This document shows, piece after piece, positions 51,088 to 59,102 of a DNA stretch of 64,000 bases; the first letter of the stretch is position 1; each line of letters opens with the position of its first letter. Both the position numbers and the translations under genes were made by a program. Source of the stretch: Streptomyces sp. TLI_053 (lineage in GTDB: Bacteria; Actinomycetota; Actinomycetes; Streptomycetales; Streptomycetaceae); contig NZ_LT629775.1 in assembly GCF_900105395.1 (NCBI RefSeq), forward strand, positions 5,979,501-6,043,500. The letters are read 5' to 3'. The notes below the pieces were generated by a model, which worked only from the letters and a program-made list of their open reading frames with translations, was not told the origin of the DNA and did no database searches.

Positions 51088-51801
51088 CTAGGGGGTCGTG
51101 CGGTGCGGGGACACCGTCATTCCGGGGCGCGGGCCGCCCTGGGCGCCGCACCGGGCCGGCTCCGTTCGGCGCTTCCTGTTGCGGCCGCAGTAAGTGTCGG
51201 TGACGGCATGGCAGTTCGGGCACAGAAGGCGCAGGTTGTCCGGCCGGTTGTCGGACCAGTCCCCGTTGATGTGGTCGACCTCCAGGGTCATCGGACGCCC
51301 CTGCCACTCGGGGCCGGTGCCGCACCCCTCGCAGAGCTCCGGCCGGCCGAGTTCGGCCAGCGCGGCGCGGATCCGGGCGCCGGGCAGCCGTTTGGCCTCC
51401 GGCGGTCGCTGGACCAGGATCTGCTCGGGGGAGAGCCGTTTGGTCGAGTGCTTGCCCCGGTGGTGGGCCTGCCCGGTGAAGTGCGAGGTGTCAATGCCGA
51501 GCGCCTTGATCCGCCGCCCGATGTGGGCCTGCGTGCCGCCGGCCTGCCGGAGGTGGAGGTGGCGCACCACCCCGGCGACGCTGTGCGAGACATCGACGGC
51601 CTCCTGGAGGAGCTCGCGCGTGTAGACGCTCCCGCCGGGGCGGAAGTGCGAGGTGTCGATGGCGTACTCCGTCAGCTTGCGCCGCAGGTACTTGCGGCGG
51701 TCCTTGTTCGGCTCCCTGTCCAGCGCGACGAGCATCTCGTCGAGCGACGTCGCGGCCGCGGCCCTCTCCGTGAGCAGCTCGCGGGTGTATTCGGTCGGCA
51801 T
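51088..51801 (-). CDS. HNH endonuclease with duplicated N-terminal motif
   Basis: The protein has 237 residues. The C-terminal HNH domain has zinc-type CEGC and CPNC pairs and LEVDHINGDWSDNRPDNLRLLCPNCH. The N-terminal 105 residues are two copies of one unit: YTRELL..A(I/L)G?DTSHF at ~5-53 and ~60-108, probably tandem DNA-binding winged helices. It is a homing-type or defence nuclease. It ends 12 bases from the tRNA-Leu gene on the same strand. Confidence 0.8.
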   Translation of the reverse strand: MPTEYTRELLTERAAAATSLDEMLVALDREPNKDRRKYLRRKLTEYAIDTSHFRPGGSVYTRELLQEAVDVSHSVAGVVRHLHLRQAGGTQAHIGRRIKALGIDTSHFTGQAHHRGKHSTKRLSPEQILVQRPPEAKRLPGARIRAALAELGRPELCEGCGTGPEWQGRPMTLEVDHINGDWSDNRPDNLRLLCPNCHAVTDTYCGRNRKRRTEPARCGAQGGPRPGMTVSPHRTTP

Positions 51802-52110
51802 GGTGCTCCCCCTTCGGGCTGGTGTGCGCCCGTCCCCCACGCATGCGAACGATCGTGGGCCGGTTCGGTTACGGTCCGGCGGTCGAGGGGTCGGGCGGGG
51901 TGGGGGAGGCGGGCGGCGGGGTGTCGTGGGCGGCCGCGGATGACCGTCGACAACCGGCCGTTCGAGCGGCGGGGTTGGGGAATTGATTACCAATTGGTAC
52001 AGACCTATTGACCTATGTGGTTCAGACCACATAGCTTCAGCGCCAATCTGCTTTCCCCCACGTGCGTGCTCCCCCACAGGCACGCGCCGACACTCTGCCC
52101 GGAGGACCGA
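51802..52110. other. HNH/chitinase divergent region
   Basis: 309 bases. The right part is A+T-richer and holds the paired chitinase boxes (51995-52029). No gene. Confidence 0.6.
51995..52029 (+). promoter_or_regulatory. Paired 12-bp chitinase/dre boxes
   Basis: TGGTACAGACCT at 51995 and TGGTTCAGACCA at 52018 are direct repeats 23 bases apart. They fit the 12-bp repeats TGG(T/A)CCAGACCT known from Streptomyces chitinase promoters and resemble DasR sites. They end 81 bases before the chitinase start. Confidence 0.88.
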
Positions 52111-54597
52111 GTGTTGATCCGATCCACGGCGGAGCGGCGTCCCACCGCTGCCCGTCGGTCCAAGAGCCCGGCGGCCCGCGCTGGCCTGGCCTCGCTGGCC
52201 GCGGCCACGATGGCCGGCCTGCTGATGGCCACGCTGGGCGCGGCGCCCTCCCAGGCGTCCGCCACCGTCGACAATGCCGCCTGTCGTCCTGACGGCCTCT
52301 ACGCCACGCCCGGCGTCGACGTCCCGTACTGCAGCGTCTACGACACCAACGGCCGCGAGAAGATGGGCGCCGACCACCAGCGCCGCATCATCGGGTACTT
52401 CACCGGCTGGCGCACCGGCAAGGACGGCACGCCGCCGTACCTGGTCAGCGACATCCCGTGGGACAAGGTCACCCACCTCAACTACGCCTTCGGCCACGTC
52501 GGTCCGGACAACAAGCTGTCCGTCGGCACCGACAACGACAAGAACGAGGCCACCGGCATCTCGTTCCCCGGCGTGCCCGGTGCGGAGCTCGACCCGTCGC
52601 TGCCCTACAAGGGGCACTTCAACCTGCTGACCAAGTACAAGAAGCAGTACCCGAACGTCAAGACCCTCATCTCGGTGGGCGGTTGGACGGAGACGGGCGG
52701 CTACTTCGGTGACGACGGCAAGCGCGTCAACACCGGTGGCTTCTACTCGATGACCGTCAACCCGGACGGCAGCGTCAACCAGGCGGGCATCGACGCCTTC
52801 GCCGCGTCGTCCGTCGACTTCATCAAGAAGTACGGGTTCAACGGCGTCGACATCGACTACGAGTACCCGACCTCGATGAAGGACGCCGGCAACCCGCTGG
52901 ACTGGCAGCTCGCCAACAGCAAGCGGGGTTCGCTGGCCAAGGGGTACGCCGCCCTGATGAAGACCCTGCGCGAGCAGCTGGACCGGGCGGGTGCCGCCGA
53001 CGGCAAGCACTACCTGCTGTCGGTCGCGGCCCCGTCGTCCGGCTACCTGCTGCGCGGCATGGAGACCTTCCAGGTCGCGAAGTACCTGGACTACGTCAAC
53101 ATCATGTCGTACGACCTGCACGGCGCCTGGAACAAGTACGTCGGCCCGAACGCCTCGCTGTTCGACGACGGCAAGGACGGCGAGCTGGCGGCGGCCAACG
53201 TCTACGGCACCGGCCAGTACGGCGGGATCGGGTACCTCAACGCGGACTGGTCGTACCACTACTTCCGCGGTTCGATGCCGGGCGGCCGGGTCAATGTCGG
53301 CCTGCCGTACTACACCCGCGGCTTCAAGAACGTCCAGGGCGGCACCAACGGCCTCTGGGGCACCGCCGCGGCGACGACCTGCCCGGTCGGGGCCGGCCTG
53401 ACCTCCTGCGGTGACGGCGCGGTCGGTATCGACAACATCTGGAACGACAAGGACGACGCGGGCAAGGAGTCCCCGGCCGGGTCGAACCCGATGTGGCACG
53501 CGAAGAACCTCGAGAAGGGCGTCCTGCCCGACTACCTGTCCAAGTACGGGGTCAAGGACACCGCGCTGCAGGGCAGCTACGTGCGCAACTACAGCTCCAC
53601 CCTGGTGGCGCCGTGGCTGTGGAACGACACCAAGAAGGTCTTCCTGTCGACCGAGGACGAGCAGTCGGTCGGTGCCAAGGCCGACTACATCGTCAACCAG
53701 GGCGCCGGTGGCGCGATGATCTGGGAGCTCGCGGGCGACTACAAGTGGGACGCGGCCGCGAACGGCGGCAAGGGCCAGTACGTGCCCGGCAGCACCCTGA
53801 CCTCGCTGATGTACGACAAGTTCAAGGCGGCCTCGCCGTACGGGGCGATCCGTTCGACGACGGCGCTGCCGCAGCAGACGCTGCCGGTCGACGTGTCGTT
53901 CACCAACTTCGCGCTGGGTGACTCGAACTACCCGATCAACCCGAAGATCCACATCGTCAACAACTCGACGCTGACCCTGCCGGGCGGCACCGAGTTCCAG
54001 TTCGACTACGGCAACTCGGCCCCGGGCAACGCCAAGGACCAGTCCGGCTTCGGTCTGACGGTGATCAAGCAGGACCACACCGGTCCGAACGTGGGCGGTC
54101 TGAAGGGCAACTACAACCGGGTGTCGGTCAAGCTGCCGGGCTGGCAGTCGCTGGCCCCGGGGGCCTCGGTCGACCTGGACTTCGTCTACTACCTGCCGGT
54201 GTCGACGCCGTCCAACTGGACGGTCAACGTGGCCGGCACGCTGTACGGGCTCAAGGGCGACCTGACCCGCGGCGCGGTGGACGGCGGTACGACGCCTCCG
54301 ACCACTCCGCCGACCACGCCTCCCACGACCCCGCCGACGACGCCTCCCACGACGCCGCCGACCACGCCTCCGACCACCCCGCCGACCACGCCTCCCACGA
54401 CCCCGCCGACCACTCCGCCGACGACGCCGCCGGCCGGTTGCGCGGGTGCGCCGAGCTGGGACGCGGGCACCACCTACGCCACCACGACCAAGGTCTCCTG
54501 GAAGGGCCACTACTACCAGAACAAGTGGTGGACCAAGGGCGACGACCCGAGCGCCAGCGGCGCCTGGGGTGTCTGGAGCGACCTCGGCGCCTGCTGA
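52111..54597 (+). CDS. Secreted GH18 chitinase with CBM5/12
   Basis: This 828-residue protein starts at GTG five bases behind GGAGG. Signal peptide, then a GH18 barrel: SVGGWTETGGYF (substrate strand), GFNGVDIDYEYP (DxxDxDxE with Asn in place of the first Asp, catalytic Glu kept), NIMSYDLHG and AGGAMIWELAGDY. A chitinase C-type domain (FTNFALGDSNYPINPKIHIVNN) and a Thr/Pro linker follow. The last ~45 residues are a CBM5/12 chitin-binding module (WDAGTTYATTTKVSWKGHYYQNKWWT). It degrades chitin to GlcNAc oligomers. The paired boxes upstream support induction by chitin. Confidence 0.93.
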   Translation: MLIRSTAERRPTAARRSKSPAARAGLASLAAATMAGLLMATLGAAPSQASATVDNAACRPDGLYATPGVDVPYCSVYDTNGREKMGADHQRRIIGYFTGWRTGKDGTPPYLVSDIPWDKVTHLNYAFGHVGPDNKLSVGTDNDKNEATGISFPGVPGAELDPSLPYKGHFNLLTKYKKQYPNVKTLISVGGWTETGGYFGDDGKRVNTGGFYSMTVNPDGSVNQAGIDAFAASSVDFIKKYGFNGVDIDYEYPTSMKDAGNPLDWQLANSKRGSLAKGYAALMKTLREQLDRAGAADGKHYLLSVAAPSSGYLLRGMETFQVAKYLDYVNIMSYDLHGAWNKYVGPNASLFDDGKDGELAAANVYGTGQYGGIGYLNADWSYHYFRGSMPGGRVNVGLPYYTRGFKNVQGGTNGLWGTAAATTCPVGAGLTSCGDGAVGIDNIWNDKDDAGKESPAGSNPMWHAKNLEKGVLPDYLSKYGVKDTALQGSYVRNYSSTLVAPWLWNDTKKVFLSTEDEQSVGAKADYIVNQGAGGAMIWELAGDYKWDAAANGGKGQYVPGSTLTSLMYDKFKAASPYGAIRSTTALPQQTLPVDVSFTNFALGDSNYPINPKIHIVNNSTLTLPGGTEFQFDYGNSAPGNAKDQSGFGLTVIKQDHTGPNVGGLKGNYNRVSVKLPGWQSLAPGASVDLDFVYYLPVSTPSNWTVNVAGTLYGLKGDLTRGAVDGGTTPPTTPPTTPPTTPPTTPPTTPPTTPPTTPPTTPPTTPPTTPPTTPPAGCAGAPSWDAGTTYATTTKVSWKGHYYQNKWWTKGDDPSASGAWGVWSDLGAC
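54290..54432 (+). repeat. Thr-Pro coding microrepeat in the chitinase linker
   Basis: Repeats of ACGCCTCCGACCACTCCGCC-like units encode TTPP many times. It is a hinge between catalytic and chitin-binding domains and a slippage-prone site. Confidence 0.85.
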
Positions 54598-54625
54598 TGA
54601 CAGCGGTCGCCTGAGGTGAGAGACG

Positions 54626-54666
54626 GCGGTGGCGGTGCACCCGGTCGGGGGGTGCGCCGCCACCGC
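54626..54666 (+). terminator. Hairpin after the chitinase gene
   Basis: Seventeen-base arms with one G-T mismatch and a seven-base loop, 29 bases after the stop. Confidence 0.7.
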
Positions 54667-54724
54667 TGCGTCGTCCGGGGGAAGCCCCGGGTCAGGTCCG
54701 GGCCGGGCCGGGGGAGGCCCCGGG

Positions 54725-55201
54725 TCAGGCCGCCTTGACCTTGAGGTCGCGCAGCAGCTTGGCCACGTGGCCGGTCGCCTTCACGTTGTACAGCGCGTGC
54801 TCGACCTTGCCCTGCTCGTCCACGACCACGGTCGACCGGATCACGCCGGTGACGGTCTTGCCGTAGAGCTTCTTCTCGCCGAACGCGCCGTAGGCCTCCA
54901 GCACCTTCTTCTCCGGGTCGGAGAGCAGGGTGACCTTGAGGTCCTCGGCCTCGCGGAACTTGCCGAGCTTCTCCGGCTTGTCCGGCGAGATGCCGATGAC
55001 GTCGTAGCCGGCGCCGGCGAAGACCTCGAGGTTGTCGGTGAAGTCGCAGGCCTGCTTGGTGCAGCCGGGGGTGAGCGCGGCCGGGTAGAAGTAGACGATC
55101 ACCTTGCGGCCGAGGTGGCCGGCCAGGGACACGTCGTTGCCGTCGGCGTCGGGCAGGGTGAAGGCGGGCGCGGTGTCACCGGGCTGGAGACGCTCACTCA
55201 C
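54725..55201 (-). CDS. bcp: Thioredoxin-dependent peroxidase Bcp
   Basis: This 158-residue peroxiredoxin starts at GTG. The peroxidatic Cys lies in TPGCTKQACDF, with the resolving Cys five residues on. The alkyl-hydroperoxide-reductase fold shows PAFTLPDADGNDVSLAGHLGRKVIVYFYP and VIGISPDKPEKLGKF. It reduces hydrogen peroxide and organic peroxides. It converges on the chitinase and is divergent from the DUF3618 gene. Confidence 0.93.
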   Translation of the reverse strand: MSERLQPGDTAPAFTLPDADGNDVSLAGHLGRKVIVYFYPAALTPGCTKQACDFTDNLEVFAGAGYDVIGISPDKPEKLGKFREAEDLKVTLLSDPEKKVLEAYGAFGEKKLYGKTVTGVIRSTVVVDEQGKVEHALYNVKATGHVAKLLRDLKVKAA

Positions 55202-55323
55202 GGGGTTTCTCCTGGTGCTGGGCGGGCAGTCGTACCACGGCAAACTTACCCCTGATGGTGGGTGGGGCCGCGCGGGCCCGGGTGGCAGCTGACACACTGG
55301 GTCAGTCGCACAGGACAACATCA

Positions 55324-55683
55324 GTGAATGGGGTGGCCCGAGTGGGCGAGGCGAGCACTACGGACAAGTCGGCGCGGACGACCGCCCAGATCGAGGCGGA
55401 CATCACCCGTACCCGCACCCAGCTGGCGGCGACCCTGGACGAGCTCGCCGTGCGGGTGCATCCGACCACCATCTCCGCCCAGGTCAAGGCGAAGGCCGTG
55501 GCCACGGTCGAGGAGAAGGCGGGCCGGGCGTACGTGGCCGCGAGCGGGCTGGTCGAGCAGGCCCGGGCGCAGTTCGTGGACGAGAAGGGGCAGCCGCGCA
55601 AGGAGCGGATCGTCCCGGCCGCGCTGGTCGGTGTCGGTCTGGTGCTGCTGGTCGCCTCCGCGCGCAAGCGCCGCAAGGGCTGA
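55324..55683 (+). CDS. DUF3618 membrane protein
   Basis: About 119 residues. GTG 55324 has AGGA nine bases upstream; GTG 55342 is an equally likely start. The DUF3618 signature is AQIEADITRTRTQLAATLDELAVRVHP. A C-terminal membrane helix (PAALVGVGLVLLVASA) ends in RKRRKG. Function unknown. In actinobacteria it often accompanies membrane-stress genes. Confidence 0.85.
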   Translation: MNGVARVGEASTTDKSARTTAQIEADITRTRTQLAATLDELAVRVHPTTISAQVKAKAVATVEEKAGRAYVAASGLVEQARAQFVDEKGQPRKERIVPAALVGVGLVLLVASARKRRKG

Positions 55684-55701
55684 TCCGCGGCGGCACGTCC
55701 T

Positions 55702-55757
55702 GGGCCGGGCACCTGGTGCCCGGCCCGACGTCGTCCGGGCCCGGACGACGTCGGGCC
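55702..55757. terminator. Two overlapping hairpins, one a 36-base palindrome
   Basis: 55702-55726 forms a 12-bp stem. 55722-55757 is fully self-complementary (17-base arms around GC). The two share five bases (55722-55726), so they cannot both fold completely. Confidence 0.75.
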
Positions 55758-55858
55758 CGTCCGTCGGGGCGCCCGGCCGCACGTGCCGCCCCCGGCCCGG
55801 CCGTCCGCGGCCCGGGCTGGCGTCACGCGCCACGCCCGGGGGCGGTACCTTCGGGGTC

Positions 55859-56254
55859 GTGAGCACGAACGACGAACCCACCCAGCAGTCCCTCCCCGCC
55901 GAGGCCGACGAGCGGCGCCACGACCGGTTGGGCGAGAAGCTGCCGATCAAGATGCTGCACGACCGCGTGCTGGTGCGGACCGAGGCCGGGGAGGGCGAGC
56001 GCCGCTCCACCGGCGGCATCCTCATCCCGGCCACGGCCGAGATCTCCAAGCGCTGCGCCTGGGCCGAGGCGGTCGCCGTCGGCCAGAGCGTGCGCTCCGT
56101 GGAGCCCGGTGACCGGGTGCTCTACGACCCGGAGGACAAGCTGGAGGTCGAGGTCCGCGGCGCCACCTACGTGCTGCTGCGGGAGCGTGATCTGCACGCC
56201 GTGGCGGCGATGCGCTTCGGCGACACCGAGGGGTCGACCGGGCTGTACCTGTGA
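55859..56254 (+). CDS. GroES-like protein with N-terminal extension
   Basis: The protein has 131 residues. The co-chaperonin fold is seen in PIKMLHDRVLVRTEAG, STGGILIPATA, AVAVGQSVRSVEPGDRVLYDPEDK and TYVLLRERDLHAV. The first ~27 residues are an acidic extension not found in GroES, and no groEL lies next to it. It may not partner GroEL in the usual way. TACCTT just upstream suggests a leaderless transcript. Confidence 0.78.
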   Translation: MSTNDEPTQQSLPAEADERRHDRLGEKLPIKMLHDRVLVRTEAGEGERRSTGGILIPATAEISKRCAWAEAVAVGQSVRSVEPGDRVLYDPEDKLEVEVRGATYVLLRERDLHAVAAMRFGDTEGSTGLYL

Positions 56255-56418
56255 GCCGCTGACCGCGGGTCCCCGGCGGGCCGCCGTGCCGTGGGCGCGG
56301 CGGCCCGCCGCCGTTTCCCCGGGCCCCGGGGGCGTCGCGGCGCGGTGGTAGCGTCCCCGAGCGGGACGGGCCGCAGGTGGCGGCGTGCGCGGAGCAAGAC
56401 GGAGCAAGGGGGACGGCC

Positions 56419-57300
56419 ATGGGCGGGAACGGCTCTTCGATCGACTTCGGCGGGACCGCCGCGGGGGTGCGGGGGCTGGACGGGGTGCGGTGGATCCACG
56501 GTTCGGAGTCGGCGAAGCACAACACCGATCCGGACATCCAGGTCCACCGGTACGACGAGCACACCGTGATCCTGCGGCAGAACATGGCGGTCAACTACGA
56601 GGCGCCGTTCCTGTTCCTGCTGTTCGGCAACGAGCGGGCGGTGCTGATCGACACCGGGGCGACCGCGTCGGCGGAGTTCTTCCCGCTGCGGGAGACCGTC
56701 GACGGCCTCCTCGGCGAGTGGCTGGAGCGCAACCCGCGGGACGGGTACGAGCTGCTGGTGCTGCACACCCACGCGCACGGGGACCACGTGGCGGGGGACG
56801 GGCAGTTCGAGGGGCGTCCGGACACCCGGCTGGTGGGGGCGGACAGGGCGAGCGCGTGGGCGTTCCTCGGCTTCGACGCGGACCCGGACGCGGTGGCGCG
56901 GGTCGATCTCGGCGGCCGGGTGCTGGAGTGTCTGGCGACCCCGGGGCACCACGAGGCGGCGGTGACGTTCTTCGACGCGTGGACCGGGTTCCTGCTCACC
57001 GGTGACACGGTCTACCCCGGCCGGCTCTACATCCAGGACTGGGCGGCGTTCGGGCGCTCGATCGGGCGGCTGGTGGAGTTCTGCGAGGGGCGGCGGGTCG
57101 GCCATGTGCTGGGCTGCCACGTCGAGATGAGTACGGATCCGGGGGTGGACTACCCGATCCGGTACACCTTTCAGCCGCACGAGGTGCCGTTGCAGCTGAC
57201 GGTCGGCCATCTGCGGGAGATCCGGGCGGCGATGGAGGAGATCGGCGAGGTGCCGCAGCGCCGGGTGTTCCCGCTCTTCGTCCTGTCGCCGAACACCTGA
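56419..57300 (+). CDS. MBL-fold hydrolase 2
   Basis: The protein has 293 residues. The metal motif is HTHAHGDHVAGD, with further ligands in TPGHHEAAVTFF, LLTGDTVYP and GCHVEMS. Larger than the first MBL protein (41555). Closest groups include glyoxalase II-like or quorum-quenching hydrolases; the substrate is unknown. ATG lies behind GGGGGA. Confidence 0.85.
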   Translation: MGGNGSSIDFGGTAAGVRGLDGVRWIHGSESAKHNTDPDIQVHRYDEHTVILRQNMAVNYEAPFLFLLFGNERAVLIDTGATASAEFFPLRETVDGLLGEWLERNPRDGYELLVLHTHAHGDHVAGDGQFEGRPDTRLVGADRASAWAFLGFDADPDAVARVDLGGRVLECLATPGHHEAAVTFFDAWTGFLLTGDTVYPGRLYIQDWAAFGRSIGRLVEFCEGRRVGHVLGCHVEMSTDPGVDYPIRYTFQPHEVPLQLTVGHLREIRAAMEEIGEVPQRRVFPLFVLSPNT

Positions 57301-57361
57301 GCCCGGCCGCGGCCGCGGGGTGCCGTCCCACCGGGGCGCGCCGCGGCGGGACGGCGGCCGG

Positions 57362-57700
57362 TCAGCGCCGGCAGTACAGGTTGGCCGTGCCCTGGAAGAA
57401 GCCGAGGTCCCGGGTGAGGCTGGTGTCGCCGACGACGCATTCGTTGCGCCACCAGAAGGCCGCGACGGCCTTCCGGTAGGCCGCCTCGGAGGCGCTGTAG
57501 ATCGCGCCGTCGGGGGTGGAGCTCCAGGCGGTGCCGACGAAGACCGCCGTCTCGAACGCGGCGGTGGTCCGGGCGGGGGCGGTCGCGGCCGGGGCCGTCG
57601 CGGCCGGGGCGGCCAGGGCCGTGCCGGCTCCGCCGAGCAGCAGGGCGGGGGCGACGAGGGCTGCGGCGGCGCGCAGCCGTAGCGCGGAGGGACGGTTCAC
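57362..57700 (-). CDS. Small secreted protein with two Cys
   Basis: This 112-residue protein starts at GTG. A signal peptide ends near GTALAAPA, followed by an Ala/Pro/Thr spacer (ATAPAATAPAR). The mature part contains WWRNECVVGDTSLTRDLGFFQG and ends LYCRR, so one disulfide is possible. Not a recognised family. It converges on the MBL gene. Confidence 0.65.
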   Translation of the reverse strand: MNRPSALRLRAAAALVAPALLLGGAGTALAAPAATAPAATAPARTTAAFETAVFVGTAWSSTPDGAIYSASEAAYRKAVAAFWWRNECVVGDTSLTRDLGFFQGTANLYCRR

Positions 57701-57855
57701 GAGTACTCCTCGGTGGTGGCCTCGCGGCCGGTGGCGACGGCGGACGCTCAGGGCGGTCCCAGTGTCGCGCGGGTCGGCGGTGTGCGGTCAAGACCACTTC
57801 GCGCCGGTCGGATCCGTTGCCGGGGAGTGTCGGTGACGGGTCGTAGGATCCGCGC

Positions 57856-59058
57856 ATGACGAGTGGTGGGCCGGTGCGGATCGGTGACGGGCAGCGGCGG
57901 GCGCGGCTGGGGCGGCGGCTGCTGCTGGCGCCGTCCGCGCGGGTCGCGCGGGTGGAGGGGGCGGCGGACGCGGTCGTCGGCCTGCACGCCTCCGATCCGG
58001 CGACGGTGTACCTGTCGGCGTGCGCGCGGTTGCGGGAGCCGTCGGCGGCGGAGGTGGAGCGGGCGCTGTACGAGGACGTCTCGCTGGTGAAGCTGCTGTC
58101 GATGCGGCGGACGCTGTTCGCGGTGACCGAGGAGTTCGCGCCGTACGTGAGCGCGGGGGCGGCCCGGCCGATCGCGGTGAAGGAGCGGGCGACGCTGCTG
58201 AAGCACCTGGGGGAGTTCGCGGAGGGGTGGAGCGAGGCGCGGTTGGCGGAGACCGAGCGGGCGGTGCTGGCGGTGCTCGCGGCGCGCGGGGAGGCGACCA
58301 CGGCGGAGCTGGGCGCGGAGGTGCCGGCGCTGCGGGAGACCATGCTGATGGCGGCGGGCAAGCCGTACGAGGCGAAGCAGAGTGTGGGGAGCCGGTTGTT
58401 GCGGCTGCTGGCCTCGGACGGGCATGTGCGGCGGTCGCGGCCGCGCGGGTCGTGGTTGAGCAGCAGCTATCCGTGGGCGCCGGTGGAGCAGTGGCCGGAG
58501 GTGCCGGCGCGGGAGGCGAAGGCGGAGGTGGTGCGGCGCTGGCTGGCGCGGTACGGGCCGGGGACGGTCGAGGACGTGAAGTGGTGGACGGGCTGGACGC
58601 TGGGGGACGTCCGGCGGGCGCTGGCCGACGTGGGGGCGGTGGAGGTGGCGCTGCCGGGGGGTGCGGCCGGCGGTGCGGCGGGCGGCGCGGTGGGGCTGGT
58701 GCTGCCGGGGGACGAGGGGGAGGTGGCGGAGCCGGAGCCGTGGGCGGCGTTGTTGCCGGGGCTGGATCCGGCGGTGATGGGCTGGCGGGGGCGGGACTGG
58801 TACCTGCGGCCGGAGGACGTGCCGGCCCTGTTCGACCGGGCGGGGAACGCCGGGCCGACGGTGTGGTGGTGCGGCCGGGTGGTCGGCGGCTGGGCGCAGC
58901 GGGCGGACGGTGAGGTGGTGTGGCGGCTGTTCGGGGACGTGGGGGCGGAGGCGGTGGCGGCGGTCGGGGTGGAGGCGGAGCGGTTGGTGGGCTGGTTGGG
59001 GGAGGTGCGGGTGACGCCGAGGTTCCGGACGCCGTTGGAGCGGGAGCTGGTGGCCTGA
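57856..59058 (+). CDS. Winged-helix HTH_42 (AlkZ-like) protein
   Basis: The protein has 400 residues. The arrangement of three winged helices seen in the HTH_42 family (AlkZ, YcaQ DNA glycosylases) is recognisable: LSMRRTLFAVTEEFAP, RYGPGTVEDVKWWTGW and a C-terminal LPGLDPAVMGWRGRDWYL. The QxQ/QxD catalytic motif expected after the first helix is not clear; the sequence there is VVGLHASDP. So it may be a non-catalytic or divergent member rather than a DNA interstrand crosslink glycosylase. Confidence 0.7.
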   Translation: MTSGGPVRIGDGQRRARLGRRLLLAPSARVARVEGAADAVVGLHASDPATVYLSACARLREPSAAEVERALYEDVSLVKLLSMRRTLFAVTEEFAPYVSAGAARPIAVKERATLLKHLGEFAEGWSEARLAETERAVLAVLAARGEATTAELGAEVPALRETMLMAAGKPYEAKQSVGSRLLRLLASDGHVRRSRPRGSWLSSSYPWAPVEQWPEVPAREAKAEVVRRWLARYGPGTVEDVKWWTGWTLGDVRRALADVGAVEVALPGGAAGGAAGGAVGLVLPGDEGEVAEPEPWAALLPGLDPAVMGWRGRDWYLRPEDVPALFDRAGNAGPTVWWCGRVVGGWAQRADGEVVWRLFGDVGAEAVAAVGVEAERLVGWLGEVRVTPRFRTPLERELVA

Positions 59059-59102
59059 GTCCGAGCCGGTGGGAGCCGGGGGGAGCTGCGGGCGGGGTCG
59101 GT

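Noticed and set aside
54290..54432. Repeat array that could look like a CRISPR
   Set aside because: It is an in-frame Thr-Pro linker with units of six to twelve bases and no spacers.
51088..54663. Minus-strand frame extending the HNH gene to 1191 codons
   Set aside because: Everything upstream of 51801 is antisense of the chitinase. ATG 51801 has a ribosome site and begins the true domain.
57788..59102. Continuation of the penicillin-binding protein frame
   Set aside because: Over 400 codons of Pro/Arg/Ala antisense to the HTH_42 gene. Treated as the result of a frameshift, not as protein.
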